From positions 6,521 through 48,093 of the forward strand of contig NW_014578522.1 in the NCBI RefSeq assembly GCF_000485595.1: a stretch of DNA of 41,573 nt. Direction: 5' to 3'. The stretch's first letter is position 1. The number at the start of each line of letters is the position of its first letter. The notes below the pieces were generated by a model that ran no database searches, was not told the origin of the DNA, and was given only the letters and a program-made list of their open reading frames with translations. Source of the stretch: Priapulus caudatus. Lineage: Eukaryota; Priapulida; Priapulimorpha; Priapulimorphida; Priapulidae. Shown here one piece after another: positions 28,401-39,609 of this stretch. The translations under genes and the position numbers were made by a program.

Positions 28401-29780
28401 CAAACATCTGAGTCATGCAATTCGTATGCATCCTATGGATTATGGTATCAATTTCCCGAATGAAGTAACTGAGCAAAATACGAAGAAAGGCATTTATAAT
28501 GGTCGGAGTAAGAATGTATAGTTGTTACGTGTTACAATTGATTGCCACCGATAGCATTACAGTGGAAATTACACAATTTCCAAATGATAGTTTAGGGAAT
28601 GTATCGTTTAATGGTACCAATTTCGCGTAACTGTTGTGTTCACAAATAGGCCCTGACACGATGACAGTTACTAAGTTAAGTGAGTTTACAACTATAATAA
28701 TAATTGGCATAATTAACACATGCTCAACAATTGTCAGAAGAACATTGTTGATGGTCAGCGTAAAATGCAATGAACAGTTACAAATAGTAATACATCCGAA
28801 ATATATCATATTATCCATGTGGCTTTACCTGCACGATCGGTGTCCATTGTTACACATTGGCCCACGACATGCCAAATCGACCAAAATGACGACAGACAAA
28901 CCAATGAATACGGAAGAAACGTACCCGCCGAAATCCTCCGTCAACCAGACTGCCAGACGTCAAGTAGGCCCGAACAACCGGCAATTATCACCGAATCTTC
29001 CATATAACTATTATTTACAAGTTACTAGTTAACGCAGCTAACGTCTGAAAAACAACATGAATTAAAACCATTTGTGAGCTTTGCTCCAATTATCCACTCA
29101 AGTCAACAACAACACTATAATGTAATCTTACACTAACCGCAACATTGATTCATCGCTCTGTAACAAACAGGCTAGTTTCCATCTCAGTTTCTCTTCGCAC
29201 TTCGCTCTTCCATATTACAACACCCTTACTAAGACTACACACGCTTTATGAAAACTCCATCATAGATGCCCATCTCACCCAGCCTCTACGAGTGCGGCAA
29301 TCTCATTTCCGTAACATTTACTTTGCGCTTAGTTAGTGTAGGCGTGTTGAACTGTCAACCGGGGAGGCAGTCTAAGTTTAGACCGCCGAGCACACGCGAA
29401 CCCCGAAAATGCCCTAAGCCAACGCTATCCTTACCGCCTCGTTGCCCCCCTATATCGTTATCGTCTAAGCTCAGCAAGTCAACGCTATTCATTAGCTATT
29501 GTTACAAGTGACAAAAAAACTCCGTTATTACAGCAAAAAAGCGCGCCTAGTAACGCGAACAAAGAATTGGCAGCTTTTCTAGCGCAGGCTCTACCTAACT
29601 GGTTAGTGCGATCCGTCGTGGAATGGCGCAGAACTGCCGATCAGAGCGAAAAGCCGGCTTCCTGCTCTCCTGAAAGGACCGGCGATACTCTGCGTTGGGT
29701 AAAAGGCCAGCGATGTTGAGTAAGTGCGCCACTACGTGGCGTTTTGAGCGCTTCGCGCGGACATTAATCCGCTGCAGATC
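25492..29780. mobile_element. 4.29 kb insertion splitting the hAT copy, no coding capacity seen
   Basis: GTCCAG occurs once before (25486-25491) and once after (29781-29786), and joining across it restores collinearity with the first hAT copy. The inserted DNA starts ATGAGACGGATACTAG and ends ATCCGCTGCAGATC. It has GC-rich ends full of short inverted motifs, a G17-TT-G10 tract near the left side, and an AT-rich middle. No LTR, no long terminal inverted repeat and no recognisable protein were found. It could be a non-autonomous DNA element, a deleted retroelement or inserted filler. Confidence 0.6.
25924..25952 (+). repeat. Poly-G tract (G17, TT, G10)
   Basis: The tract is an almost uninterrupted run of G with strong G-quadruplex potential. 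Homopolymer length is unreliable in long-read assemblies. Confidence 0.8.
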
Positions 29781-29928
29781 GTCCAGTGACATGCAGGGCT
29801 TCAGCAGCAACCTTCAACATACTCCTGTTAAGCGCACTGTCTTGTTAGAAGAAATACAAACTCTCTACGGAGCTTGGTAATTTGAGTTTAGAGTTGCAGC
29901 TTTTCAATACATCCTTAAAGGGACAGTA
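29781..29928 (-). pseudogene. hAT transposase copy 2, detached N-terminal-side piece
   Basis: It matches 21004-21149 of the first copy (AAEALHVTG and FKDVLKSCNSKLK frames) and restarts directly after the second GTCCAG. It continues to CTTAAAGGGACAGTAGC and then diverges from copy 1, where the rolling-circle-like terminus begins. Confidence 0.75.
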
Positions 29929-30520
29929 GCCTCTAGGATTTTACTGCATACAACTGTACTTACTGTATAACAAATCGTCTATACCCACACGTATTTGTTA
30001 CAGATACCTAATTTAATTGTTATAATTAATTACACATCAACGCTACGAATTTGAACGGCGCCATGACACCGCGACGGTGCTGCCACTCGAAAAAAGTTGC
30101 ATATTTTACAATTTATTTTGCACGTTACAGACCGAGGGCTAATCACAAAAGTGCAATTATATTTTATACCTAAATGCTATTTAACCGACCGATATTCATT
30201 TAGGGCAAATTTATTCATATTATAACTGAAACTATATGTCGTTTATAAGATATTACAATCCTTTTTGCTTTTAAATGAATAAATAGAAACACCACGCGTC
30301 TGTGGCCCTTGGCTGGAAAGTTTTGCGCACTTATCAGAATCGTGCGCTTTAAGTGGCGCCACCGTCGTTGTAATCAAACTGTAGTCGTTAGTTTTAAAAC
30401 ATTAAAAAAATTTTTTTCTAATGGTGATTGAACCATGAAACTTTTTATGTAGCGTAATTATAACCTAAATTAGCTGAAAATAACCCTAGAACCTAGAGTA
30501 AACTCTCTCTTTAAATGAAA
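29929..30520. other. Non-coding stretch
   Basis: It is AT-rich with two GGCGCCA-centred motifs (about 30057 and 30354). I see no exon or clear repeat boundary. Confidence 0.4.
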
Positions 30521-31125
30521 GTTCAAGACGATGTGCCATGCAATGAACTGATGTCAGCAATGGTTGCTTTTTTTAAGTCTCACGCCAATTGGCATACAGA
30601 TTCGGGTCCGAAATGCCCCCATACTCCTTTAGAGTCCGTTTGATTAGTTGCATAATATTTCCTGCATTCGCTTTTGCAATGTTTTGGAAAGCCAAATACT
30701 TGGTGTTGACTTTTCCCTGGTTACAGTATCTGACATACATGATCTCGGCTTCTGTTACTGACGAATCAGTGGATCCGTCGGACATCGCGCTATAAAATGG
30801 TGTTGCATTCAGTTCTTTTGACATATTAATGCGTTCATTCTCAGCAATGTAGGTAACAAATTTCCGTGCAGCCCTGTCATGTCGGTACGTTTCACCCAGA
30901 TCCATTCCGTTAGCCTCTTCTAGGTCACATATCCAGGTATAGTCAGTGAATGCTTTACCTTTTTTCGCAATGGAGAGAGATTCTGAACAGTTTTTGTAAT
31001 TTCCCAAACTCTGTCATTCAAACTCTTTAAAGCTTTTTCTGCCGGATTTGTACCTGGAACTGCAGATTCTGCCCTTTTCTTACCAAAACACTTTTTGTGC
31101 CCTTCACCAGGGTCTCCAACCCTGT
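30505..31125 (-). pseudogene. ZNF862-like hAT-type protein (DUF4371 region), frameshifted
   Basis: Three frames join. The first has CFGKKRAESAVPG and then ALKSLNDRVWEITK (about 31105-30985). The second is SIAKKGKAFTDYTWICDLEE through FYSAMSDGSTDSSVTEAEIM and QNIAKANAGNIM (30970-30620). After a run of seven A at about 30562, the third is QPLLTSVHCMAHRLELSFKE. These motifs are typical of ZNF862/KIAA1586-like proteins, host relatives and members of hAT transposases. A short deletion is likely before the last shift. The zinc-finger N-terminus and the dimerisation C-terminus are absent. Inactive. Confidence 0.75.
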
Positions 31126-31639
31126 GAACTCCAAATGTGGAATGAAATTGATGGACAAGGTGGCGAAATTAACCTTGGCTACCGCAAGCAGGCCCGTGTG
31201 CCGTAGGCATGCCAGTGCTAGGGGGGTCTGGGGCCATCCCCCACAAGAAAATTTTGAAATATTTAAGCCATTTTTCTGCAATCTGAGGCATACTGTGGGC
31301 CATATTCTCATGTCTAATGACACTATCTCAACCCTAGACTCAACCCTACAAGTTAGGCAAAAAAAAACCTGGGTTTCCTATTTCATGCTGAATAAAAATA
31401 GGTAGGGTAGGTAGGCTTTAACTTTTTTTTTCCAAATCTTTTTTTTTGTAATTGGTATTAGAAACTTACAGACAGATGTCGCCAATTACCATAAATGGCG
31501 CATGGCTTGACTAAACAGAGGTAATATAAAGACTCAGGTTGAGATTGTCATGCTTTGAGCTAGCCAGTGGCATCTATCACGCACAGACAAGTAAGTATTT
31601 AAAACATAGTATTATGTACGTTTATATATTATGCATTAA

Positions 31640-33268
31640 AGACTGAAAATATATGTAGTTATTTGTTGTGTTGTGTTCAATTCTCTTGTAGCACCACCCC
31701 GATGTTTGGCAAAGTGTGTACAATAGATTATATCTCTTGTAGACCACGACAAGGGATATCTCACCAAATCGCCAAAAACACTCGAGTATAGAGAACAGAT
31801 TTTATAGTTGTGTGAACAAGCAACTATAGAAATACTCGATGAACACACACTCAGTGTGACCCAAGTAATAATGAATCTACCTAGTTGCTGTAATATGATG
31901 CACTAGCCAATTCTCTGACTCTAGTGCTGTCTTTGTTTGTACAATTCAACATTGATGTGTTCACAGTATATATTTGATCTGACAGCAACAGAATAGAAGA
32001 AGAAGAAGAATCTTTATTTACAATCATGGACCCTCTATGAGCCATACAAAATCACATGGGGAGAGCTTACTCTCCCGAACTATGACCGGGCGACCGAGCT
32101 ATTAAATGATTCTGATTGTGATGGCCACCCGCGGTTACATACATTTTAGGTATTAAACAAACAACATCTGTCAGTGCAATGTGACATGAATAGTACTGCA
32201 GCTATTAAAATAAAGACAACTACTGATGCTCTCGCATAAATCCATTTCACAAATACACACGCACTCTCACACACTTGCCCACACGCGCACCTACTTTCTG
32301 TATACACACTCTTATTTACTGTTCACATATGCACACACACACATGTACGGCACATATTTAATAAAGCATCGACATAAGCAGAATGACTAGATTATAGAAA
32401 GTGACCAGATTATATATTTATACTAACAAAAGATGCACGTACACACACATAAACTCGCATGCAAACACGCACGTACACACATACACGCACAATCACACAT
32501 ACAGGCATATGCCAAACATCTACATGAAACTATATTTATAGAAGTACTGTAATTCTTGAAAAGTCTCTATCCCACTCCTCAAGGCTAGGTGATCTTGATA
32601 TTGCAACAAATATGATATAAACTCCTACACAAATACTGTGGGCTTCATATTATAAACTTGAAAAACCACATCAGAATTGATGTTTATAGAATAATGTCTG
32701 AACCATGTAGCTGCTGTTTTCAACTCTTACTGATAGTATCAACTGTCTCTGAAAACTTCTGTATATATATCAAATGTCAATATATACTTGGTGTCTCTAT
32801 GAAATCAAGTTGGATCAATCCTGACATTGAAATACAGTTTGTCTCAACTGTCTCTGTAAACTTGCAAACACGTATATTAAAATTAATACATACACACCTT
32901 CGTAAAATTCACAATTACTGTAGGCTTTGTAACTTGAATATTTATATATTACCACATCATATTTGAAGTAAAGTCTGAAACTCTGAAAGTCTGAACTATG
33001 CAGCTACTGCATTCAACTCTTGTTCTTATTGTTGGCCTCAACTGTCTATGCAAACTCACAAAATCGTATAGTACATACACCCTGTATGAAATTGCAATAT
33101 ATCCCTGAGTTTTCTCCCTCGGAGATGCACAAGAGATAAAACCCTCGTATCCAGACGGTTTCTATTGTGGACAGATATCACCGTCAACCCACTGCTTTGT
33201 GCCACATGTCCACACAAGATAACACCATGGGACATGGATTTCATCTACATGAATTTGACATTGCAGCT
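31640..33268. other. Non-coding stretch with simple repeats
   Basis: It holds a LINE-like 3' tail near 31995, an ACAC-rich microsatellite-like tract (about 32240-32500) and AT-rich sequence. The frame at 32658-32966 has no motif and was not accepted as a gene. Confidence 0.5.
31995..32130 (-). mobile_element. LINE/retroelement 3' end
   Basis: On the minus strand the segment ends GATTGTAAATAAAGATTCTT followed by (CTT)n, a polyadenylation-like signal and short tandem tail as found on several LINE clades. No coding remnant was identified upstream, so the class is tentative. Confidence 0.4.
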
Positions 33269-35158
33269 CTATTTGCCATATGGTCGCTGTACAATGACAT
33301 TTTTCCCCTCGTGTCGACAGCTTTCACAAGTTGGCAATACAGTCTTATATTTCCACCTCAGATCTTGGTCCACGATTCCTTCCAGAACACCACAGTGGCA
33401 GCACATGTCTGCTTGACTGAGCCCACTGCCATAATAGGGTATCTCAAGTGGCGATGCACATGCAAGTGATCCTCTAGTCATCACTTTCTGAAAGAGGGAG
33501 TTTGTTGGTGGCAGGAGAGCAGCACCACATGTGTAGTCAAACTGACTCATGCTGGTAACGAGTGAGACTCTCTGTCTGTATAAAAGACTATTCTTGCAAT
33601 ATATCACTTGGTTTCTCACATTCAACGCAGCTCACAAGGAGCCGCGCTGTCTGCACAGAGCACTTGTCAGAGGACATAAATGGAGCTTCAATAATTCGCG
33701 ACGTAGAATCCGGTACTGTCTCTTCAATGGTACTTGTCCCTTCCGGAACATGTGCAGTGTCTCTTTCAGGCACTTCTGGAGCAGGCACCACTGTAGGAGC
33801 TCTTTGTGCTTTTTTGCCCTTCGCAGGTATTTTCAGTGATGGCCGGTCTTCTTCTGTAGTTTCTGTGTCTTTTTCGGTGTCGTACCGCTTGTAGTGTAGT
33901 CTGTCGTCAGGATCAAGAACTGGATCGGGGAGCCACTGAAGATCCTCCGGTGGAGATTGAGGTGCCAAACAGCAGTTTCTGTCGCCACATTTCCTTATTT
34001 GGAAACTGTAGTGGCGAGAACGGCAGTGTGCGGTCAGCCACTCATTGTAAGATTTGATCTTCTGTGTATGTGTTTTCTGCAGTCGGTCTACGTTTAGGTC
34101 TGGAAAGAGTTCACGAAGATGGCGTTTCAAGACATCTATTTCAAGATCTGAAACCAGATCCATTACTTGGAAAGGATCGTCCTTCAACTTCAGACGACTG
34201 AACCTGTTGCGAACAACTGACTGTACTGGCTCGATTGACTCTGCCCATCCCGCTTTGATGTCGTCTTTTCCTTCAGCTACCTGCCGAATGCCATTCGTGG
34301 AATTGCAGGACTTCAGCTTGGCCTCAACTTCTTTGCTGGCTGGTTGACGTTCTAAAGACACATTTTGAAGCCCCAATTTCAGGATACTTATAACACGCTC
34401 TGCTGGGTTAGTCCAGCTTTGACCCGGCGCACATCTGGCCAGGACCAGAAGGTCCAGGTCCAACTCTTTAAACAGACACATTTGTGCGCACTTCACACTC
34501 CAAGTTGTTTCTTTGGTCGGTTCCGCCATCTGTGAATTTCATCAGAATTTTGGGGGCGTCTGCCTTCTGAAGAATTTTGATCTGTGAAGCAGCGTGTCTA
34601 AATGGTGACGAAGCCTGAAACACGCTGTCATTGACAATGGTCGTCACCACACCCCGCACGAATGACTTATCAACGCTTTCAGGAATGGTACAGTTCAGAG
34701 TCACTGATGGGGTCAATGACCCCTTGGTCATGTCATGATCCATTGCAGTTAGAGTAGTTGATGTGGAAGCGATGCTGGCTTTACCCCTCACTCCGGTTGA
34801 CACAGCCAATCCTGGTTCCCCAAAGGGAGGGAACCTTTGCTTTATCGTCGCAAAACAATAAAGCAAGTTTTCCCTTTAGGCGAATTGCCATTTCCTTCAG
34901 ATATTTTAGCTGGGCCTGACAGAAATGCTCATCCTGGTGGGCTGATCGTAGTTGTCTCCTTTGTATCTTGTACTGTACATCGATCTTTGAAGTGAAATTC
35001 AATGCCGCATGTGTGTAGGGGTTTCTGGGAGCAAATTGCAGTCGTACCAAGCTTTTTGATGGTATGAGTGTTCCATCCGGGCACAGTGCTGTGGCTTGCA
35101 AGATCATATCTGGAAGGGAAATGAACTGTGATAAATGGGCAGTGTTGTGTGATAGCAA
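33269..35158 (-). pseudogene. DDE-like transposon-derived protein with Cys-rich C-terminus, three frameshifts
   Basis: Four frame segments form one protein of about 620 residues. (1) 35158 to about 34830: LQFAPRNPYTHAALNFT, QRRQLRSAHQDEHF, then DDKAKVP. (2) to about 34520: GEPGLAVSTGVRGKAS, TAMDHDMTKGSLTPSV, then KFTDGGTDQR. (3) to about 33600: DLDLLVLARCAPG, TNPAERVISILKLGLQNVSL, FQIRKCGDRNCC, then CVECEK. (4) to the stop at 33269: FDYTCGAALLPP, DMCCHCG, KYKTVLPTCESC, QRPYGK. Asp in DDKAKVP, Asp in TDGG and Glu in NPAER sit like an RNase-H DDE triad. The family is widespread and unnamed in cnidarians and other marine animals. An acceptor (CCCTTCCAG) at 35110 may mark a 5' splice site. Confidence 0.7.
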
Positions 35159-35239
35159 GATCCAAGATGGCTGCGCTAGGTGTTGATCGATTATCTATGT
35201 GCTGTCTATATTTTGTCCTCTCTTTAGTCAATATATGGT

Positions 35240-35850
35240 TATTCTATCTATACTGTGAGTTCAATCTATCCCTCCTGATCTAGTCTACTGCTCCTGTGAG
35301 TTACACACCCCCGAAACCTCCACACTAATATAACGTGTTACAAAAATTCGAAGCGACGAGCGGCGATTCTTCCAGCGCCATTTCTGTAGACCTGTGACGT
35401 ACGCATTCCCAATGCGCATAGCGTTCGGCTAACTTTGACTCCAAGATCGAATGTATCATTGGATGTCTTCTGTCAGTCGTGACGTCATGACGAAGTTAGC
35501 CGAACAGTTCCAGGATAGCGGAGAAAGGTTCGTGTTCAGAATAAACCCAGTTTGGAAGTTATAGTCTCTGAAAACGCACCAGCAAACCGCCCTGAGTGAT
35601 TCACTCAGGGGTTCCATCACACAAAAGGATACGCTCACGTTGTAACCCTATCCTGTGTTTGGTTACATATTGTATATAGGCTAAACTGCGTTTGCCATAT
35701 AGGTGCGGGCGGACATACGGGAACTTTGCCACATCCGGGACTTTTTAACCTAGCAACCAGCTGTGCCGGTGAAAACAACAGCGTGTCTCCGTGAGCTTAC
35801 ACACGCAATACCCCATTTCCAAACTAAAAGCATATTAATTTCCTTGCATA
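35240..35850. other. Non-coding stretch
   Basis: I see no motif-bearing frame. A pair of CCTGAGTGATTCACTCAGG-type inverted bases at about 35593 forms a small hairpin. Confidence 0.4.
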
Positions 35851-35851
35851 T

Positions 35852-35938
35852 ATGCCGAAAACATGTGTAGTAGTAGGTTGTCACAATCATATATATTGCA
35901 CAAATAAGAAAAGATATTTTTTTGATCTGCCAAAATGA
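35852..35938 (+). pseudogene. THAP-domain N-terminal fragment
   Basis: The 28-codon frame reads MPKTCVVVGCHNHIY and then KKRYFFDLPK before TGA. THAP zinc fingers begin M-P-x2-C-x4-C and have an F-F-x-LP-K segment at this distance, so the match is specific despite its length. The Trp and the Cys-x2-His second half are missing. It is either a decayed copy or a first part cut by a frame error. THAP domains occur in P-element transposases and host DNA-binding proteins. Confidence 0.55.
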
Positions 35939-36519
35939 CATAAAGCCCACCGCACACGCTGTAGAACGCGCTGCGCCATGGCGTGGGCGCATGCAAAATG
36001 CGCAGCGTCTGCCGAGTGGCTGTGTAAAGTTCCACACCATCTCTATGTAACCGACCAATAGCAGGAGGTCAAGCGAGTCACGTGATCTAAACATGGCAGC
36101 ACCCTGCGGGATGGTTGGAGAAGTTTAGCTAGTGGAGAAATTCATTGAATTATGGCCGGACTATCCGTGTTTATACGATGTATCACCTGTAGAATTCAAA
36201 GATAAGGACCCCCCGCCCCACCCCGCCCTTGCCTCTTCAATATCCAACTTCTCGACCATACTGTACGGTTAATTGCTCGCCGCCGACGCCGCATCAATAA
36301 AATTAACAGCGTTCCTACTTCATCCATATCCACGACTCCGCAGGGCGATGCCATATTGAAACCGTGTGACTCGCTTCACAGTGGGCACACGACGTCGTTT
36401 CAACGTTGTTTCAATATAATATATTGGTCGAAACTACGTCATGACGTCGATTAAAGGCTAGGCTTCCGACTCGGCTTGCAGTCAAATGCTTGCGGTCAAA
36501 CGATTAAACGCTTGCGGTT
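35939..36519. other. Non-coding stretch
   Basis: Nothing coding was recognised. TATTGAAACCGTGTGACTCG-like GC-richer sequence near 36350 may be a promoter-like region, but no element is certain. Confidence 0.3.
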
Positions 36520-36689
36520 TCAGCGCGGCATTGATTGATGTACAGGGGGTGGGGCATTGTTTAAGTCGCATTCATTGAATATGTAGGGGGTGACCACCAC
36601 TGGGATGAGCCTGAGGGCGACAGTAAAACTCTTTCTTGGAATTGTGGGAAAGCTGCAAAAGGGTTGTAGCCTGCTTTGCCACTCAATTA

Positions 36690-37275
36690 CATATAAACCC
36701 TGTCGCCCTAGAAAACTTAGATTTTGCAAAATCTTGGCAACATTTTTGCGAGCCGCCAATTTTTCCTCTTGATGGGTTTTCGACATGATTTCTCCAATAT
36801 TGTTATACACTTTAGTTAATATAACGACAGCGTCCGCTGCTATTAGATGACAAGTGGATTTTTCGTGGCTTTTAAAGCAATCCAGCCCCCTTTTCCAATT
36901 CCTGAAACCATATTTGAAGAAAGCAGCCTCTTTGTTTCGAGCTGTAAACAATTTTCTTTCTTTCTCAGCTCTAACACATAAATGGCATAAGACTGAGTTG
37001 TTATGTTCTACATAGTGCAACCAAGGATAAGTGTCAAACCAAGATGGTTGAAATCTTCGCTTCTTTTTCCAATATAGTCTGGGCTCAAATGTAATATTTC
37101 TTGGTTGGTTTGGCTCGTTAGGAATATCTGGTATAGTGTCAGGGATGGATGCTGCAGATGCTTCCTCTTCAGTGGTCGAGGTAATTGAAATGTGGTTAGC
37201 ATCAAGTGGTCTTCTTGTTGTTTTTACAGGAGGTAGTGTTGGTGGTGCCTGCTTCTTCTTTGACTTTGTTTTCAT
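36690..37275 (-). pseudogene. TTF-type zinc-finger protein, N-terminal part of a hAT-like transposase
   Basis: The frame starts at an ATG (37275) with a basic Lys/Pro-rich leader, then a TTF-type domain: RRFQPSWFDTYPWLHYVEHN, SVLCHLCVRAEK, AFFKYGFRNWKRGLDCFKSH and EKSTCHLIA. The C-x2-C and H-x4-C-H ligands are all present. The protein then reads LAARKNVAKILQNLSFLGRQ, the usual start of the transposase core. After GRQGL the similarity ends and a stop comes at 36520, probably after a shift. Related proteins are often annotated as zinc finger MYM-type or TTF proteins. The downstream catalytic part is absent. Confidence 0.7.
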
Positions 37276-37310
37276 AAAGGATGCTAGACTTGACTGAACT
37301 TTGCCCCGTT

Positions 37311-37385
37311 TTTAGCTCACCTCGACATTGTCAAGCTGAGCTATTGCCATGGGTCGTCGTCCGTCGTACGTCCGTCCGTCCGATA
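37311..37385 (-). mobile_element. Related 3' terminus of the end-conserved family, inverted orientation
   Basis: It starts TTAGCTCACCTCGACATTGT and then CAAGCTGAGCT, followed by CCGTCCGTCC repeats, as in the reverse complement of the ends at 9393-10581. The hairpin is shorter and diverged (CTCGACATTGTCAAG), so it belongs to a related subfamily. No matching 5' end was found. Confidence 0.5.
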
Positions 37386-37459
37386 ACTCAGGAACCGTTG
37401 GACCCACATGTTTGAAATTGGGTATAGTTGTTACTGCTATGCTTCCATATTAAACGTCC

Positions 37460-38028
37460 TATTTTGAAGCACGCCAGGCGACGTACTTTCGAGCCATGGC
37501 AATTTTTTGGCAAAAAATGGGAATTGCCATTAGTCAGTTCAGGTTCAACGGATTTTGCTCATTTTTGGTATGTGAATGAATAAGGGCTAGGGGTTTTGAT
37601 ATTTAAAAAAAAAATTATGCAAATTAGGTAGGGTTTAGCAGTTATATAGCATATTATATAGACATAAACAGTCTGTGGTGTCACACTCGTCTGGTTCGTT
37701 TTACAAGATTTCATTGACAATATCTTTAATGCAAAATTTGTATTTCCTCTCCACCCTGCCGATAAAACGTCTATATTAGAGTAAAGATTTACAAAACATG
37801 TCGGAACGCAGCATAACCTATTTATTTCAACCGCCATCGCTACAAAGCAGGTATAGCGCCATCTACTGTCACAAATTGTGATTCATTTTGGTTTATAAAT
37901 TATTATTGTGATATACAGATGGCAATCGTTTCTATAATGTTCGTCGATGGTTGCTCAATTAAAACGGACTTCTTCTTACTCACTCATTTGTGTCCTTTTT
38001 GTGGTGAGCTACAGTGTCATTGACACTT
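37460..38028. other. Non-coding stretch
   Basis: I see no supported exon. The minus-strand frame at 37559-37837 is AT-driven. Confidence 0.4.
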
Positions 38029-38348
38029 TCATTTAAGTGTTGCTTCTGGAGGGGTGGGGCTCCTTTCTAAATCAACATCCACAGGTGATGGTGGCTGAGA
38101 GACAGCTTCCGAAGGGGTGGGGCTCCTTTCTAAATCAACATCCACAGGTGATGGTGGCTGAGAGACAGCTTCCGAAGGGGTGGGGCTCCTTTCTAAATCA
38201 ACATCCACAGGTGATGGTGGCTGAGAGACAGCTTCTGGAGGGGAGGGGCTCCTTTCTAAATCAACATTGACCCTTGAAGGCTGTTGAGAGACATTTTTAT
38301 TCTTCTGACCCCTTATGTCCCCAGATTGTCCAGTCTGCATTCTGGTCA
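38029..38348 (-). CDS. Last exon of a small spliced gene, with 63-bp in-frame repeats
   Basis: Acceptor AAACACTACAG|TGACCA opens a frame that continues exon 38796-38913 in phase 1 (G plus TG gives Val). The product is TRMQTGQSGDIRG, then 21-residue repeats of the form AVSQPPSPVDVDLERSPTPS, ending in EATLK and TGA. Four units are visible and the last is slightly shorter. The repeat is Ser/Pro-rich and acidic, so probably disordered. No known function. Confidence 0.55.
38045..38290 (-). repeat. 63-bp tandem repeat, about 3.7 units
   Basis: Successive units differ at only a few bases (for example CTTCCGAAGGGG versus CTTCTGGAGGGG). The length is a multiple of three and the array lies in the exon 38029-38348, so unit number can change without loss of frame. 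Confidence 0.9.
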
Positions 38349-38795
38349 CTGTAGTGTTTAAAAATAATCAAATAATCAAAATTAAACTCGAAAGGAATCA
38401 AACTCTTGTAGTATGTTTAACTATGTATATATCTATTTTATTTCACAACACCATGCTGCCATTGTAAGTGCAATAATTATTTGACCTATACAGCCATAAA
38501 TTGGAAATGATAATGGTTCATAAACAGGAGGATCCAAATGGGCAATTCCATTCAGGGTGACCAAAATTGCCCAAACTAATATTTCATCTCCTGCTTTTAT
38601 TTTTAATGCTATCTCAACAAAATTTAGCAGAAGTGATTAGTTTTTTATGCTCTATCCATCCATGACAAAAAAAATGTTGAATAGATGTCGGAACTCAAGA
38701 TATGGAACCATCAATAAAAATGTCATTCACAAAGTCTTTATTAAATGGTACACCCGTAACGTGGAATAACCCCTATACTGATACTGCCTACCTAC

Positions 38796-38913
38796 CTGTT
38801 GCTGTTGAAGTTTTGTTGCCAACAGAAACTTCGGCATAAGTAGCAGGACGTCTTGCAGGAGTTTGTGAAATGCTGTATTTCATCGAACAAGAAGATGCAT
38901 CGGAAGCATTATG
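38796..38913 (-). CDS. Internal exon of the small spliced gene
   Basis: The frame reads HNASDASSCSMKYSISQTPA and RRPATYAEVSVGNKTSTAT, with donor CAACAG|GTAGGT and acceptor AAAAAGTAG|CATAAT. Phase 1 exit fits the next exon exactly. Entry would be phase 0, which does not fit the donor at 39026 (phase 1), so another exon or a sequence error lies between. Confidence 0.45.
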
Positions 38914-39025
38914 CTACTTTTTTATATATGTTTACAGTAATTGACTAATAGTAAGAAATAGTTACACAAATATCAAAGACTGTTAATTAAGTGGGTTCTA
39001 AGTCGTGATGCACAGTAGTTCTTAC

Positions 39026-39239
39026 GTGTCCAGGGCAATAGCAATTTGGAAAGATCTTCTGACTTCAAACTCAATTTCTCCCGGAGCTTTTCCCATCGAG
39101 GAAACTGATCGCCAAAACTCATTCGGAACCCTTTCCGACTCACATAGCTCTGCTTGGACCAAAAACGTCTTCTCTTCTTCTCTGAACTCCAAAGTACACG
39201 CCCTACTGCTTTCATGGTTGTTTGATTTGTGCTAGCCAA
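39026..39239 (-). CDS. First exon of a transposon-associated gene (WRELR-type motif)
   Basis: The frame starts at ATG 39239 and ends at donor CTGGACAC|GTAAGA. It encodes MASTNQTTMKAVGRVLWSSE, a basic stretch, then FGDQFPRWEKLREKLSLKSE and DLSKLLL. The pattern of [ST]-F-x-x-x-F-x-R-W-x-x-L-R followed by K-x-D-x-x-x-x-L-L occurs repeatedly in uncharacterised proteins of cnidarians and lancelets linked to transposons. It probably belongs with exons 38796-38913 and 38029-38348, but the first junction does not keep phase. Confidence 0.5.
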
Positions 39240-39609
39240 GCTCGCGGCTCACCCACTCACAAATACACACTACGCTGCGCCTCACGGCGTACGGCCTGGG
39301 CGTACGGCCAGCGAGAATGCTTATCACACTCAAATAGATGCCCCTTTGTTTTAATTATGTGCACTTGTTTGAAGACGCCATTGTGATTTTGAGAGTCGGC
39401 ATACGATAAAATTTATTGCTGGTATGATGTGGTCAAATCAAGTTTTCTATGCTATAACTGCCTAAAATCATGTAGTTTTGAATGTTCGTATAATCAGTGA
39501 TATTTCCACTGTCAGGTGAGACTATATTCGGCTATATTTAGTTTTTCTGAGTCAAAACAGTAACTGTTCTGTACTGAAATATTAGTATTTATCTGAAGTG
39601 AAAACCATG
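39240..39609. other. Non-coding stretch between two divergent genes
   Basis: It separates the minus-strand gene starting at 39239 from the plus-strand Harbinger-like gene. It is probably promoter-containing; no motif can be fixed. Confidence 0.35.

Noticed and set aside
28525-29032. Overlapping frames of 97 and 132 residues in the 4.3 kb insertion
   Set aside because: They overlap on opposite strands, lack motifs, and similar frames arise by chance in AT-rich DNA.
32240-32500. ACAC-rich stretch as a possible CRISPR or satellite array
   Set aside because: It has no regular unit or spacer; it is a degenerate CA microsatellite in a eukaryotic genome.
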